The notes: a model not told the origin generated them from the letters alone. Positions 50,390-59,504 are shown, numbered from the stretch's first letter. The stretch: 64,000 nucleotides of DNA from an uncultured Clostridia bacterium (GCA_910587735.1 CAJUNT010000010.1:1-64000), one strand, 5' to 3'. Numbers and translations: made by a program.

Positions 50390-50410
50390 AAATATGGATA
50401 GAAAAGATAA

Positions 50411-50555
50411 AATGCGTAGTACAACCTAGTCAGGAGGAAACCTGAACGCTCAGAGACATTGGACTTGTGTTAATATCATTAATGTAAAAGTCAAATTGTT
50501 ACATGGGTACAATGTATTGTGTATTGTAATGACCAGTGCTGGTTTTATCTTTTTA
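50411..50555 (+). ncRNA. Candidate structured RNA upstream of eno
   Basis: About 145 nt with several pairings: an outer stem TACAA (50420) / TTGTA (50524), hairpin TCAGG/CCTGA (50430-50445), a nested arm ACATTG ... CAATGT with inner GACTT/AAGTC and TTAAT/ATTAA, and at the end ACCA-GTGC-TGGT followed by TTTTATCTTTTT. G+C is clearly higher than the surroundings and there is no ORF. It looks like a stand-alone small RNA or eno leader, but I cannot place it in a family. Confidence 0.45.
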
Positions 50556-50672
50556 TGGGCGGGCATGGGGACTGTGTAGAGTATATTGTTAAAAATAGTG
50601 TAATAGTTTATGGACTATTGACTATCATTATAAAAGCAGTAAAATTTTTAAATAAAGAGGAGGAAAAAGAAC

Positions 50673-51986
50673 ATGAAAAGCTATATTGAAATTACTGATG
50701 TTCACGCAAGAGAGGTATTGGATTCTAGAGGCAATCCAACAGTTGAAGTAGAAGTTGTAGTGGAAGATAATGTAGTTGGTAGAGCAGCTGTACCTTCTGG
50801 CGCTTCTACAGGTGCTTTTGAAGCAGTTGAAATGCGTGACGGCGGTGCTAGATATGTTGGCGCTGGTGTGCAAGATGCAGTAAACAATGTAAACAATGTC
50901 ATTGCTGATGCAATTATTGGTATGAATGCACTTGACCAGGTTGCTATTGATACAAAAATGATTGAATTGGACGGCACACCAAATAAAGCAAAATTAGGCG
51001 CAAATGCTATACTTGGTGTTTCTATGGCAGTAGCAAAAGCAGCTGCTGAAGCATTGAGAATGCCATTATATCAATATCTTGGCGGATTTAATGCAAAAAC
51101 AATGCCTGTTCCTATGATGAATATTATGAATGGTGGTAAACACGCTGACAATACAGTAGATATTCAAGAATTTATGATTATGCCTGTTGGCGCTCCTACA
51201 TTTAAAGAAGCATTGAGAATGTGTGCAGAAATTTATCACAATTTGAAAAGCGTTCTCAAAGGTAAAGGTCTTTCTACAGCAGTAGGTGACGAAGGCGGTT
51301 TCGCTCCTGACCTTCCAACAGCAGATGCTGTTATTGACTTGATTAAAGAAGCAGTTGAAAAAGCTGGTTATAAATGGGGAGAAGATATTAAAATCGCTAT
51401 GGACCCTGCTTCTACTGAACTGTATGATGAAAAAGATGGAAAATATCACTTCCCTGGAGAAAGTAAAATGACAGGTAAAGAAGTTGTTAGAACATCTGCT
51501 GAAATGGTAGAATTCTGGAAAGCTCTTTGCGAAAAATATCCTATTATTTCTATTGAAGACGGTCTTGCTGAAGAAGATTGGGAAGGCTGGCAGTTATTGA
51601 CAAAAGAATTGGGTGAAAAAGTACAGCTTGTAGGCGATGACTTATTTGTTACAAATACAGAAAGATTGCAAAAAGGTATTGATTTGAAAGCTGGTAATGC
51701 AATATTGATTAAAGTAAATCAAATTGGTACATTGACAGAAACATTTAATGCAATTCAACTTGCTAACAGAAACAACATGACAGCAGTAGTATCTCATCGT
51801 TCTGGTGAAACAGAAGACGCTACTATCGCTGATATCGTAGTTGCTGTAAATGCTGGACAAATTAAAACAGGTGCTCCTGCAAGAACAGACCGTGTTGCAA
51901 AATATAATCAATTATTGAGAATTGAAGAAGAATTGGGCGATGTTGCTGAATACTTGGGATTGAAAGCATGGTTTAATTTACACTAA
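50673..51986 (+). CDS. eno: Enolase
   Basis: Dehydrates 2-phosphoglycerate to phosphoenolpyruvate. Motifs: AREVLDSRGNPTVEVEV, GASTGAFEAVEMRDG, catalytic GDEGGFAPD, metal ligands AMDPASTE, SIEDGLAEEDW and GDDLFVTN, lysine site ILIKVNQIGTL and SHRSGETED. Length 437 aa is normal. AAAGAGGAGGAAAAAGAAC precedes ATG. Last gene of the cggR glycolytic cluster; a terminator follows. Confidence 0.97.
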   Translation: MKSYIEITDVHAREVLDSRGNPTVEVEVVVEDNVVGRAAVPSGASTGAFEAVEMRDGGARYVGAGVQDAVNNVNNVIADAIIGMNALDQVAIDTKMIELDGTPNKAKLGANAILGVSMAVAKAAAEALRMPLYQYLGGFNAKTMPVPMMNIMNGGKHADNTVDIQEFMIMPVGAPTFKEALRMCAEIYHNLKSVLKGKGLSTAVGDEGGFAPDLPTADAVIDLIKEAVEKAGYKWGEDIKIAMDPASTELYDEKDGKYHFPGESKMTGKEVVRTSAEMVEFWKALCEKYPIISIEDGLAEEDWEGWQLLTKELGEKVQLVGDDLFVTNTERLQKGIDLKAGNAILIKVNQIGTLTETFNAIQLANRNNMTAVVSHRSGETEDATIADIVVAVNAGQIKTGAPARTDRVAKYNQLLRIEEELGDVAEYLGLKAWFNLH

Positions 51987-52000
51987 TTAAAATATATAAA

Positions 52001-52030
52001 AAGCCTCGTTATTTATAACGAGGTTTTTTT
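52001..52030 (+). terminator. Terminator of eno
   Basis: Arms CCTCGTTAT / ATAACGAGG, 2-base centre (AAGCCTC ... GAGGTTTTTTT), 15 bases after the stop. It ends the glycolytic cluster. Confidence 0.9.
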
Positions 52031-52126
52031 GTATCGTTATTTTTATTATAGTAAAAAAAGGCTTGATTGCTGTTGCATAAAATGGTAAATTTGTAATATA
52101 CAATCACAATAAAGGAGGGAATATTT

Positions 52127-52990
52127 ATGTTACATATGGGTACAATTATTTCGCTTATGTCAGCATTGATAATGGGAGGGGGAGGAAGTACACAGGCAAC
52201 TATAGTAGAAACACCTATTGTTATGATAGAAAATGAAAAAGCAACACCTATTGATGACCCTGTGGAAGTACCGCCTCAGCCACAACAAAATAATCCGTCT
52301 GTGGGATATTATGATAGAAAATCATGGTGGTTTAAAAGAAATACGGAAAATACACCACCATCAGCACAACAGGATATTGCTATTTCTAAATATGATGCTT
52401 ATTATTTGGGAGATACACAAAAGAAAACAATTTATTTAACATTTGATGAAGGTTATGAAAATGGATATAGCGAAAAAATATTAGATGTTTTGAAACAATA
52501 TGATGTGAAGGCAGCGTTTTTTGTAACAAAATCTTATATTAGAGATAATACAGAATTGATTAAAAGAATGGTGGCAGAAGGGCATATTGTAGGTAATCAT
52601 AGCGTCACACACCCTGATATGACAAAATTGACAAAAGAACAAATTGAAAAAGAAATTGTAGAGTGTGCAGAGTATTTTAAAGAAGTGACTGGAAAAGATA
52701 TGCCTCACTTTTTTAGACCACCAGAAGGGGTTTATAGTATACATTCATTGGAACAAACACAGGCATTGGGATATAAAACGATATTTTGGAGTTTTGCCTA
52801 TGGTGATTGGGACGTAAATAATCAGCCTGGTAAACAAGCGGCATATGATATGGTTATGAACAATTATCATAATGGTAGTATTATGCTTTTGCACGCAGTT
52901 TCGCAATCTAATACAGAGGCGTTGCCTGATATTATAAAAAGTTTGAGAGAAAAAGGCTATACATTTATGAGTTTAGAGGACTTGCCATAA
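52127..52990 (+). CDS. pdaA: Delta-lactam-biosynthetic de-N-acetylase (PdaA-like)
   Basis: A NodB-fold enzyme acting on peptidoglycan. The block KTIYLTFDEGYENGYSEKI (metal Asp), IVGNHSVTHPDMTKLT (two metal His), FRPPEGVYS, and YKTIFWSFAYGDWDVNNQ with IMLLHAVS near the end follow B. subtilis PdaA closely along the whole domain. PdaA makes muramic delta-lactam in the spore cortex, needed for germination. An N-terminal hydrophobic segment (TIISLMSALIMGG) may be a signal or anchor. This is the best evidence in the window that the host makes spores. Confidence 0.9.
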   Translation: MLHMGTIISLMSALIMGGGGSTQATIVETPIVMIENEKATPIDDPVEVPPQPQQNNPSVGYYDRKSWWFKRNTENTPPSAQQDIAISKYDAYYLGDTQKKTIYLTFDEGYENGYSEKILDVLKQYDVKAAFFVTKSYIRDNTELIKRMVAEGHIVGNHSVTHPDMTKLTKEQIEKEIVECAEYFKEVTGKDMPHFFRPPEGVYSIHSLEQTQALGYKTIFWSFAYGDWDVNNQPGKQAAYDMVMNNYHNGSIMLLHAVSQSNTEALPDIIKSLREKGYTFMSLEDLP

Positions 52991-53031
52991 TGAGTGATAT
53001 AAAAAATATGGTGTGTGGAGAGGAAAGTAAT

Positions 53032-54261
53032 ATGTCTAAAAAATGTGTAAAGCCTCAGATTAGATTTGTTGGTTTTGATGAGGATTGGGAAAGGCGGAAG
53101 TTGGGAGAGGTAGCTGAAATTGTTGGAGGTGGAACACCGAGTACAAGTATAAAAGATTATTGGGACGGAAATATAGATTGGTATACCCCAGCAGAGATTG
53201 CAGAACAAATATATATAACTTCAAGTCAAAGAAAGATAACGGAAGAAGGTTATAATCATAGTTCAGCAAAGATGTTGCCAGTTGGAACAGTATTGTTTAC
53301 CTCTCGTGCAGGAATTGGAAAAACCGTTATTTTAAGCCGAAAGGGTTGCACAAATCAAGGCTTTCAATCTATTGTTCCGCATAAAGATAAACTTGACTCA
53401 TATTTCATTTTTTCCAGAGGTGAAGAATTGAAAAGATATGGAGAAACGATAGGAGCAGGTTCAACTTTTGTCGAGGTTTCAGGGAAACAAATGGCAAATA
53501 TGGAGTTAATGTTACCAAAAATAATAACAGAACAACAAGTTATTGGTGCATATTTTGAAAAACTCAATAAACTTATTACGCTTCATCAAAGTAAGTATGA
53601 CAAGCTAGTGAATATTAAGAAATCTATGCTTGAAAAAATGTTTCCCAAAAATGGTTCAAATGTTCCAGAAATTCGTTTTAAGGGGTTTTCTGGTGATTGG
53701 GAATGGCGTAAATTAGATGAGTGGGGAACTTTTTATTATGGTAGAAGCTGTCCAAAATGGTCGATAACAGAAAATGCAACAATACCATGTATTAGATATG
53801 GTGAACTTTATACTAAGTATGGCACAAAAGTAGATACGATTTATTCATATACAAATATGTCATCTGAGAATCTTAGATTTAGTAAAGGTACTGAAGTTTT
53901 GATTCCACGAGTTGGTGAAGACCCAATGGATTATAATCATTGTACATGGCTTTCTATACCAGATGTAGCAATTGGCGAGATGATTTCAGTATTCAATACA
54001 AAGAATAATCCATTATTCACAGCAACCATGTTTAATGCAACATTACAGAATGAATTTGCTATGCGTGTTGAAGGTGGAAGTGTAACAAATTTGTATTTTG
54101 AAAAGTTAAAAAATATAGAAGTATCATTTCCAAAATTGAAAGAACAAAAAAAAATCGGCGAATATTTTGAAACTCTCGACAAACTTATCACACTTCATCA
54201 GAGAAAAGTGGAAAAATTACAAAATATCAAAAAAGCATGTATGGAAAAGATGTTTGTTTGA
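53032..54261 (+). CDS. hsdS: Orphan type I restriction specificity subunit
   Basis: The start is ATG 53032 after GGAGAGGAAAGTAAT; a start at 52990 would overlap pdaA. The 409-residue protein has the usual two halves: target domain 1 (from RRKLGEVAEIVGGGTPST), conserved helix (EQQVIGAYFEKLNKLITLHQ), target domain 2 (from WRKLDEWGTFYYGRS), and a second helix (EQKKIGEYFETLDKLITLHQ). HsdS sets DNA recognition for a type I methylase/restriction enzyme. No hsdM or hsdR is in the window. It must use a partner elsewhere or be a stored alternative. Confidence 0.9.
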   Translation: MSKKCVKPQIRFVGFDEDWERRKLGEVAEIVGGGTPSTSIKDYWDGNIDWYTPAEIAEQIYITSSQRKITEEGYNHSSAKMLPVGTVLFTSRAGIGKTVILSRKGCTNQGFQSIVPHKDKLDSYFIFSRGEELKRYGETIGAGSTFVEVSGKQMANMELMLPKIITEQQVIGAYFEKLNKLITLHQSKYDKLVNIKKSMLEKMFPKNGSNVPEIRFKGFSGDWEWRKLDEWGTFYYGRSCPKWSITENATIPCIRYGELYTKYGTKVDTIYSYTNMSSENLRFSKGTEVLIPRVGEDPMDYNHCTWLSIPDVAIGEMISVFNTKNNPLFTATMFNATLQNEFAMRVEGGSVTNLYFEKLKNIEVSFPKLKEQKKIGEYFETLDKLITLHQRKVEKLQNIKKACMEKMFV

Positions 54262-54266
54262 ATTAT

Positions 54267-54348
54267 TTATAAAGTCTTTTTTTGTGGAGTCTGTGTGCAC
54301 TTGCAAAATTTTGGGGGAAAACTTTGTTTTACTATATGCAAACAGAAA
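54267..54348 (+). repeat. Degenerate modular repeat after hsdS
   Basis: AAAGTCTTTTTTTGTGGAG, then TGTGCACTTGCAAAATTTT and GGGGGAAAACTTTGTTTTACTATATGCAAACAG keep the order of the family but with many changes. The rest of the gap up to 54622 is AT-rich. Confidence 0.5.
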
Positions 54349-54362
54349 TTTATTGATAGAAT

Positions 54363-54391
54363 GAGAAGGGAAAAAATCCCTTCTTTTTTTT
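54363..54391 (+). terminator. Terminator
   Basis: Arms GAAGGGA / TCCCTTC with loop AAAAA, followed by eight T, about 100 bases after hsdS. Confidence 0.82.
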
Positions 54392-54622
54392 GTATTTTGA
54401 TAGCATTAAGTAATATGTAATAGTATGAATAAAACAAAAGAAAAAGCTATAAAAATAACAGCAAATGCTGTTAACTCTAAAAAACAAGTAAAATAATATG
54501 ACGAAAAAAGTAATATTTTTGTATAAAAAAAAAGGTACAAGCAGACAGGCTTTGACAAATTTTTTTTAAAAGTCATGTTATATTGTGTATATCCTAAAAC
54601 GCAGCAAGGAGGTAACAAAAAA

Positions 54623-55852
54623 ATGCAGTATCTTTTTAATGATGACAGCAATTTATATAGCGCTGTTGGAGAGGAGGATGATATTACCATTCCCTCCCAT
54701 ATTAAACAAATAGGCTCTATAGAAAATGATATTAAAATATATGTAGAAGATTATGTATATACCTATTTGTATCAATATGCTAGAAGCGGAGGAAATAAAG
54801 AAAAACTTGCCGCTTTGGCTGGAAAGCGCATTGTGATAGATGGACAGCAAAATATTATTATTAGTGGTGCAATACAAGCTAAAAATACAAAAGAACAAAA
54901 AGGCGTGGAAAGTTTTACAGATGAAACATGGGAATATATCAATGAACAAATGCAGCATTATTTTAAAGGACTGTGTCTTGTGGGGTGGGTACATACACAA
55001 CCCAGTTTCGGCACTTTTTTAATGGCAAAAGATGAAACATTCCACAAAGAATATTTTAAAGAACCGTGGCAGGTATTGTTTGTCATAGATTCATTGGACA
55101 AGCTGGATACCTTTTTTATACATAATGCAGAAAAAACAGGATTGCGTCCTGCAAAGGGATATTTCATTTATTATGAAAAAAATCAGGAAATGCAGGAATA
55201 TATGCTAGAAAATAGCTTAGTGCGTCCACGGTTGGAAAAACAAACAGAAAATACAGAGAAAGGAGAAGATAATAAACAAAAGAAACGCCCTACACCAGAA
55301 GAAAGAATGGACGCCGCAAAAGAAATTAGGCGTGTATTGAAAAAAAGGGCGAAAGAAGCAGAAGAAGAAAACCGCAGCAGATTAACCATGCTTGCTGGTG
55401 TCAGCAGTATATTATGTATTGCTTGTCTTTTTATGGGGGTTAGTTTGTTGAATAATATCAGTAGAGTCAGAAAGCTGGAAACAGAAATCGCTACTGTGCA
55501 AAATTCTTACTATGCTATGGCGGAACAGCTAGAAGAAGCGCAAACACAAATGGTATTTGCAGCACAAAGAGCAGAACAGCAGGAGCAACTGAGAAAAGAG
55601 GCAGAAGAAAAGGCAGCACGACAAAAGCAGGAAGAAGAACGAAAAGCCGCAGAAGAACAAAAAAGAAAGGCGGAAGAAGAAAAAAATAAAGTACTTGCTA
55701 CTTATGTTGTGGAAGAAGGGGACAGCCTCGGGTATATCAGCAATAAATTTTATGGGACAAGTACAGCCATAAAAGATATTATGCAGGCGAATGGTATAAA
55801 CGATAGTAACAAAATTATCTGCGGGCAAACACTGGTCATACCAAAAAGGTAA
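54623..55852 (+). CDS. Membrane LysM protein with degenerate JAMM/MPN-like domain
   Basis: The ATG at 54623 follows AAGGAGGTAACAAAAAA. Residues 20-210 resemble an MPN (JAB) domain: KRIVIDGQQNIIISGA, CLVGWVHTQPSFGTFLMAKDE, VLFVIDSLDKLDTFF. In active JAMM enzymes this loop reads HSHP; here it is HTQP, so one metal His is missing. After a charged linker come one membrane helix (LTMLAGVSSILCIACLFMGV), a coiled coil, and a C-terminal LysM domain (YVVEEGDSLGYISNKFYG, GQTLVIP). The LysM should lie outside on peptidoglycan and the MPN part inside. Confidence 0.78.
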   Translation: MQYLFNDDSNLYSAVGEEDDITIPSHIKQIGSIENDIKIYVEDYVYTYLYQYARSGGNKEKLAALAGKRIVIDGQQNIIISGAIQAKNTKEQKGVESFTDETWEYINEQMQHYFKGLCLVGWVHTQPSFGTFLMAKDETFHKEYFKEPWQVLFVIDSLDKLDTFFIHNAEKTGLRPAKGYFIYYEKNQEMQEYMLENSLVRPRLEKQTENTEKGEDNKQKKRPTPEERMDAAKEIRRVLKKRAKEAEEENRSRLTMLAGVSSILCIACLFMGVSLLNNISRVRKLETEIATVQNSYYAMAEQLEEAQTQMVFAAQRAEQQEQLRKEAEEKAARQKQEEERKAAEEQKRKAEEEKNKVLATYVVEEGDSLGYISNKFYGTSTAIKDIMQANGINDSNKIICGQTLVIPKR

Positions 55853-55858
55853 AAAGGT

Positions 55859-55898
55859 GGAGATAGAAGAAAATGGACTTCTATCTCCTTCTGTTTTT
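55859..55898 (+). terminator. Terminator of LysM gene
   Basis: Arms GGAGATAGAAG / CTTCTATCTCC, 8-base loop, then TTCTGTTTTT. The following gap to 56163 holds only a repeat. Confidence 0.88.
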
Positions 55899-56085
55899 GT
55901 GCGTATTTTTGTTATGAAAATAGAAATTTAATAAAAAATGAAATAAAATTTTATTTGTAATAAGAAAAAAGAAGATTTCCTATAAAAGTTAGCAAAAGTT
56001 TATAAGTGTGTTTTTAAGGAAGAATAATAAATAAAAAAGTTCCTCCAATAAAATACAATGATACAAATCAATTTTTTATTTGTGG

Positions 56086-56160
56086 ACGCTGTCCACACCT
56101 GTAAACTTTTTTGGAAAAAAGTTTGACAAAAAATTTAAAATCGCCTACGGCAAATAAACA
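56086..56160 (+). repeat. Modular palindrome repeat at the left edge of prophage 2
   Basis: GTGGACGCTGTCCACACC, GTAAACTTTTTT/AAAAAAGTTTGAC, and TCGCCTACGGCAAAT. It directly abuts the repressor stop. Confidence 0.75.
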
Positions 56161-56163
56161 TGA

Positions 56164-56802
56164 TTAAATAGGGACAAATTTGACGTGTATCACTTTACCA
56201 ATTACACGCACACGGTTTTGTTCTTCTCCTGAAAAAATATAGGAGGAATATGCAGGATTTTCTGGTTGCAAAACAAGTATGTTTTCCTTTTTTAATACTC
56301 GTTTTAATGTAGCAGATTCATTATCTATTACAACAACAGCAATATCACCATTTTCTACATCGGATTGCTTTCTTACCAGTACAATATCACCATCATGTAT
56401 GCGAGCATTAATCATGCTATTTCCTTCTACACGAATGTAAATATAATCATAACAAGAATTTAATTCTGATATGTCTATAGATTCATAACCTTCTATATAA
56501 TCCTCTGAAAAAGTAGGATTTCCCGCATGAACAGAGCCAATAATGGGCAGTTTGATAATGGTATTGTTTTTTGGTAAACTTTCACTTTGTATATAATCGC
56601 ATGATATGAGTAGTTCTTCATAGGGAACAATGCTACTGGCTATGGCTTGAAGCAAACGTGGAGAGGGTGGTCTGTCTAATTTTAAATTAAGATATTTTGA
56701 TAGATATGTACGATTAAAACCCGTTTGCTCTGCAAATTCTATTGTTGTTTTGCCGTTCATTAGTTTGATGAGTTGTTCTTTAAAAAGGTTTTTTTGAAAC
56801 AT
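56164..56802 (-). CDS. Prophage repressor, XRE HTH plus S24 peptidase
   Basis: Start ATG 56802 follows AAAGGAGTACTCG; the longer frame from 56826 overlaps that site. Residues 1-55 are an HTH (TTIEFAEQTGFNRTYLSKYLNLK), and 75-212 a LexA/CI-type S24 domain: cleavage pair Ala-Gly in VHAGNPTF, the nucleophile Ser in VEGNSMINARI and the Lys in ATLKRVL. Such repressors cut themselves when RecA is activated, so the element should be SOS-inducible. Divergent from the phage late genes. Confidence 0.9.
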   Translation of the reverse strand: MFQKNLFKEQLIKLMNGKTTIEFAEQTGFNRTYLSKYLNLKLDRPPSPRLLQAIASSIVPYEELLISCDYIQSESLPKNNTIIKLPIIGSVHAGNPTFSEDYIEGYESIDISELNSCYDYIYIRVEGNSMINARIHDGDIVLVRKQSDVENGDIAVVVIDNESATLKRVLKKENILVLQPENPAYSSYIFSGEEQNRVRVIGKVIHVKFVPI

Positions 56803-56946
56803 AAAGGCGAGTACTCCTTTCTTCATTATGCTGTCAATGGTATTTATAGTATTCTATTGATATAGATATAGTATATATTTGATTTTAATGTTAATAGTGT
56901 AACATGATACTGCAAAAAAGGCAAATGTATGAAGTGATGTTTTTTA

Positions 56947-56975
56947 TTGACAAAGAACATATGTACTGATATTAT
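56947..56975 (+). promoter_or_regulatory. Promoter of prophage 2 rightward operon
   Basis: TTGACA and TATTAT, 17-base spacer, between the repressor and the late-regulator gene. A nearby palindrome GATATCATATGAT may be a repressor site. Confidence 0.65.
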
Positions 56976-57073
56976 AAAAGTGATATCATATGATAAATGG
57001 GTCTATTGTAAGGAGTGTGCTATGATGAATTCGTGAAAAAAATTAACAAAGTGAAAAAGAGGAGTATTTTATT

Positions 57074-57541
57074 ATGAAAGAGAAGGTTAAAAATAATGTT
57101 ACAAAGGAGGAAAGACGACAAATGAAACAAAAACTGTTTAGATGGGGAAGAACAGTTGACTTTTGTAGAAATAAACAAAGAGAAATTGAAAAATTACAAA
57201 TGATAATAAAAAATTATTTGATGTTAGAAAAAAATGTACCTTTTTTGGGGAAAAAAGATGCAGACTGTTTTATAGAGGCAAAACAATTATATGAAATGGA
57301 GGTAAACAAAATGGAAGAATACATATGTAAAGAAATGAAACAGTATTCTGAAATGGAAAGATATATTGAACAACTGAATTATGATGAGCAGATGTTTTTG
57401 AAATTACGATATCAAAAAGGACATCAATATGATTATATTGCATTGAACACACATAAAAGTAGAGCAAAGTGTTTTCGTGACCATGATTTGATATTAGATA
57501 AATTGATATTGATTTGTAGAAAACAAAAAGCTGTTGCATGA
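57074..57541 (+). CDS. Sigma-like late transcription regulator (ArpU/Xpf-type)
   Basis: The 155-residue protein is basic and helical; the last third has an HTH of the sigma region 4 kind (YIEQLNYDEQMFLKLRYQKG, YDYIALNTHKSRAKCFR). Its position between repressor and small terminase is that of Xpf in PBSX and ArpU-like activators in other prophages. It is likely to switch on the packaging and head genes. AAGAGGAGTATTTT precedes the start. The family is similar, not proven. Confidence 0.65.
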   Translation: MKEKVKNNVTKEERRQMKQKLFRWGRTVDFCRNKQREIEKLQMIIKNYLMLEKNVPFLGKKDADCFIEAKQLYEMEVNKMEEYICKEMKQYSEMERYIEQLNYDEQMFLKLRYQKGHQYDYIALNTHKSRAKCFRDHDLILDKLILICRKQKAVA

Positions 57542-57864
57542 TGATTCATGAAAATAATATCAATCATAAAAATGATTTGATATCAATAGTATTCCTTTCG
57601 TATATACCTGTCATATAAAAATATTGCTGTGATAAATTCTATTCGTTTTTTATATAAATTTCACAAATAAAAATGTAAAAAATAATAAATATTTCATTTT
57701 ATGACACTATTGTGGTTCATACTGTATATGGTTCATTTTTATAAAAATATAAATATTTATTTTGCCAAATGTATTGATATTACAATGAAAATTAAAAAAA
57801 TGAATTTTTGAGACTTTTTGAGATTTTTTAATCAGTATGATACATAACATAAGGAGGAAAATTT
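57542..57864. other. AT-rich gap before prophage 2 packaging genes
   Basis: About 320 bases with no credible gene on either strand. The last part has the direct repeat TTTTTGAGACTTTTTGAGAT just before the terS ribosome binding site and could be a late promoter used by the sigma-like regulator. Confidence 0.5.
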
Positions 57865-58242
57865 ATGAAAGAAAATTTGAGCAAAAAAGAAATTGTATTT
57901 TGCCGTCTCAAAGCAGAAGGAAAATCTGATATTGAGGCGGCAGAACAAGCAGGATTTTTAAAACAAACAGGAGAAAAATTGTCAAAACAAGAACGCATAC
58001 AAAAAGAAATTATGAGGCAGTTGAAAGAAAAAAAGAAACAGAATATTGCTGATGATGAGGAAATATTGCAGTTTTTGACAAGTGTTATGAAGGGAGATGC
58101 TTATATTGAAAAAAGCGATTCTATTATGAAAGACAGAATGAAAGCAGCAGAATTGTTGGGGAAAAGACAAAATACTTTTGAACAGCCAGAATTGAAAAAT
58201 GATGCTGTGATTATTGTAGATGATATCGTTAAAGGGAAGTAG
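57865..58242 (+). CDS. terS: Terminase small subunit, prophage 2
   Basis: The 125-residue protein begins with LSKKEIVFCRLKAEGKSDIEAAEQAGF, an HTH typical for small terminases, followed by a helical part with MKGDAYIEKSDSIMKDRMKAAELLGKR, as in XtmA-like proteins. It selects phage DNA for packaging. AAGGAGGAAAATTT precedes ATG. Linked to terL by a few bases. Confidence 0.83.
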   Translation: MKENLSKKEIVFCRLKAEGKSDIEAAEQAGFLKQTGEKLSKQERIQKEIMRQLKEKKKQNIADDEEILQFLTSVMKGDAYIEKSDSIMKDRMKAAELLGKRQNTFEQPELKNDAVIIVDDIVKGK

Positions 58243-58247
58243 TGAAT

Positions 58248-59495
58248 ATGGCGGAAAATAAAATTCAGCTTTCTTCACTCATTGCAGAACCATTTTATAA
58301 TGTGCATAAAAGTATTTGTGAAGAAAAACATACACACTATTGGCTCAAAGGTGGTAGAGGAAGTACAAAATCCTCATTTGTATCATTGGAAATCATATTA
58401 GGTATGATGAAATATGAACAGGCGAATGCTGTGGTATTGAGAAAAATTGGTATTCATTTGAAAGATAGTGTTTTTGAACAAATATGGTGGGCAATTTCTA
58501 TATTAGGTGTGGAAGAACAATGGGAAGGGAAAACATCATCTCCTTTGGAAATTACATACAAAAAAACAGGACAAAAAATATTGTTTCGTGGGGCGGATAA
58601 TCCTAGAAAAATAAAATCTATAAAATGCCGAAAAGGATATATCAAATATATATGGTATGAGGAAACGGATGAATTTTCTGATATTTCTGAAATTAGAAAT
58701 ATCAATCAGTCTTTGATGAGAGGCGGTAAAAAATTTGCTGTGTTTTATACCTATAATCCCCCTAAAAGTAAAAAAAATTGGGTGAACAGAGAAAGTGAAA
58801 AACAAAGAGAAGACAAATATATACATCATAGCACTTATGAAAAAGTACCCCATGACTGGCTGGGAGAGCAGTTTTTTTTAGAAGCGGAACATATTAAAAA
58901 AATGCAACTGAATGTATATCGTCATGAGTATATGGGAGAGGCAATAGGAACAGAGGGAACTGTGTTTCAAAATGTAGTGTTGAGAGATATTACAGAAAAA
59001 GAAATTGCAACATTTGATAATGTGGCAAGAGGCTTAGATTGGGGGTATGCAGTAGACCCATTGCATTATACAGTGAATCATTATGATAAAACAAGAAAAA
59101 AACTTTATATCTATTTTGAAATACAACAGACTGCATTGAGTAATTATAAAGCATATGAAATGATAAAAAATGAAAATGTGCAGAATGGTTTAATTGTTGC
59201 CGACAGTGCAGAACCAAAATCTATTGCAGAAATGCAAAGTTATGGTTTGAGAATAATAGGAGCGAAAAAGGGTCCTGATAGCGTGAATTATGGTATAAAG
59301 TGGCTACAAAGTTTGGAGGAAATTGTGATTGATGAAAAAAGATGTCCTGAAACAGCAAGAGAATTTGTAGAGTATGAACTGGAAAAAGATACAGATGGTA
59401 GTTGGAAATCTAAATTTCCTGATAAATGTAATCATGCTATTGATGCTGTTCGTTATGCTAGAGAGTATGATATGCGTATGGTGAAAGTAACATAA
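58248..59495 (+). CDS. terL: Terminase large subunit, prophage 2 (Terminase_3/XtmB type)
   Basis: ATG 58248 is preferred (GGGAAGTAGTGAAT upstream). The ATPase has LKGGRGSTKSSFVS (Walker A-like), IKYIWYEETDEFSD (Walker B with catalytic Glu) and YTYNPPKSKKNWVN (coupling). The nuclease has RGLDWGYAVDP, IVADSAEPK and CNHAIDAVRYA with the conserved acidic residues. Length is normal. Packaging should be functional as far as the sequence shows. A repeat element separates it from portal. Confidence 0.95.
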   Translation: MAENKIQLSSLIAEPFYNVHKSICEEKHTHYWLKGGRGSTKSSFVSLEIILGMMKYEQANAVVLRKIGIHLKDSVFEQIWWAISILGVEEQWEGKTSSPLEITYKKTGQKILFRGADNPRKIKSIKCRKGYIKYIWYEETDEFSDISEIRNINQSLMRGGKKFAVFYTYNPPKSKKNWVNRESEKQREDKYIHHSTYEKVPHDWLGEQFFLEAEHIKKMQLNVYRHEYMGEAIGTEGTVFQNVVLRDITEKEIATFDNVARGLDWGYAVDPLHYTVNHYDKTRKKLYIYFEIQQTALSNYKAYEMIKNENVQNGLIVADSAEPKSIAEMQSYGLRIIGAKKGPDSVNYGIKWLQSLEEIVIDEKRCPETAREFVEYELEKDTDGSWKSKFPDKCNHAIDAVRYAREYDMRMVKVT

Positions 59496-59504
59496 AAGTT
59501 GGTG

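Noticed and set aside
50400..50560. SRP RNA upstream of eno
   Set aside because: CCTAGTCAGG resembles part of the SRP apical domain, but the conserved GGAAGGAAGCA loop is missing.
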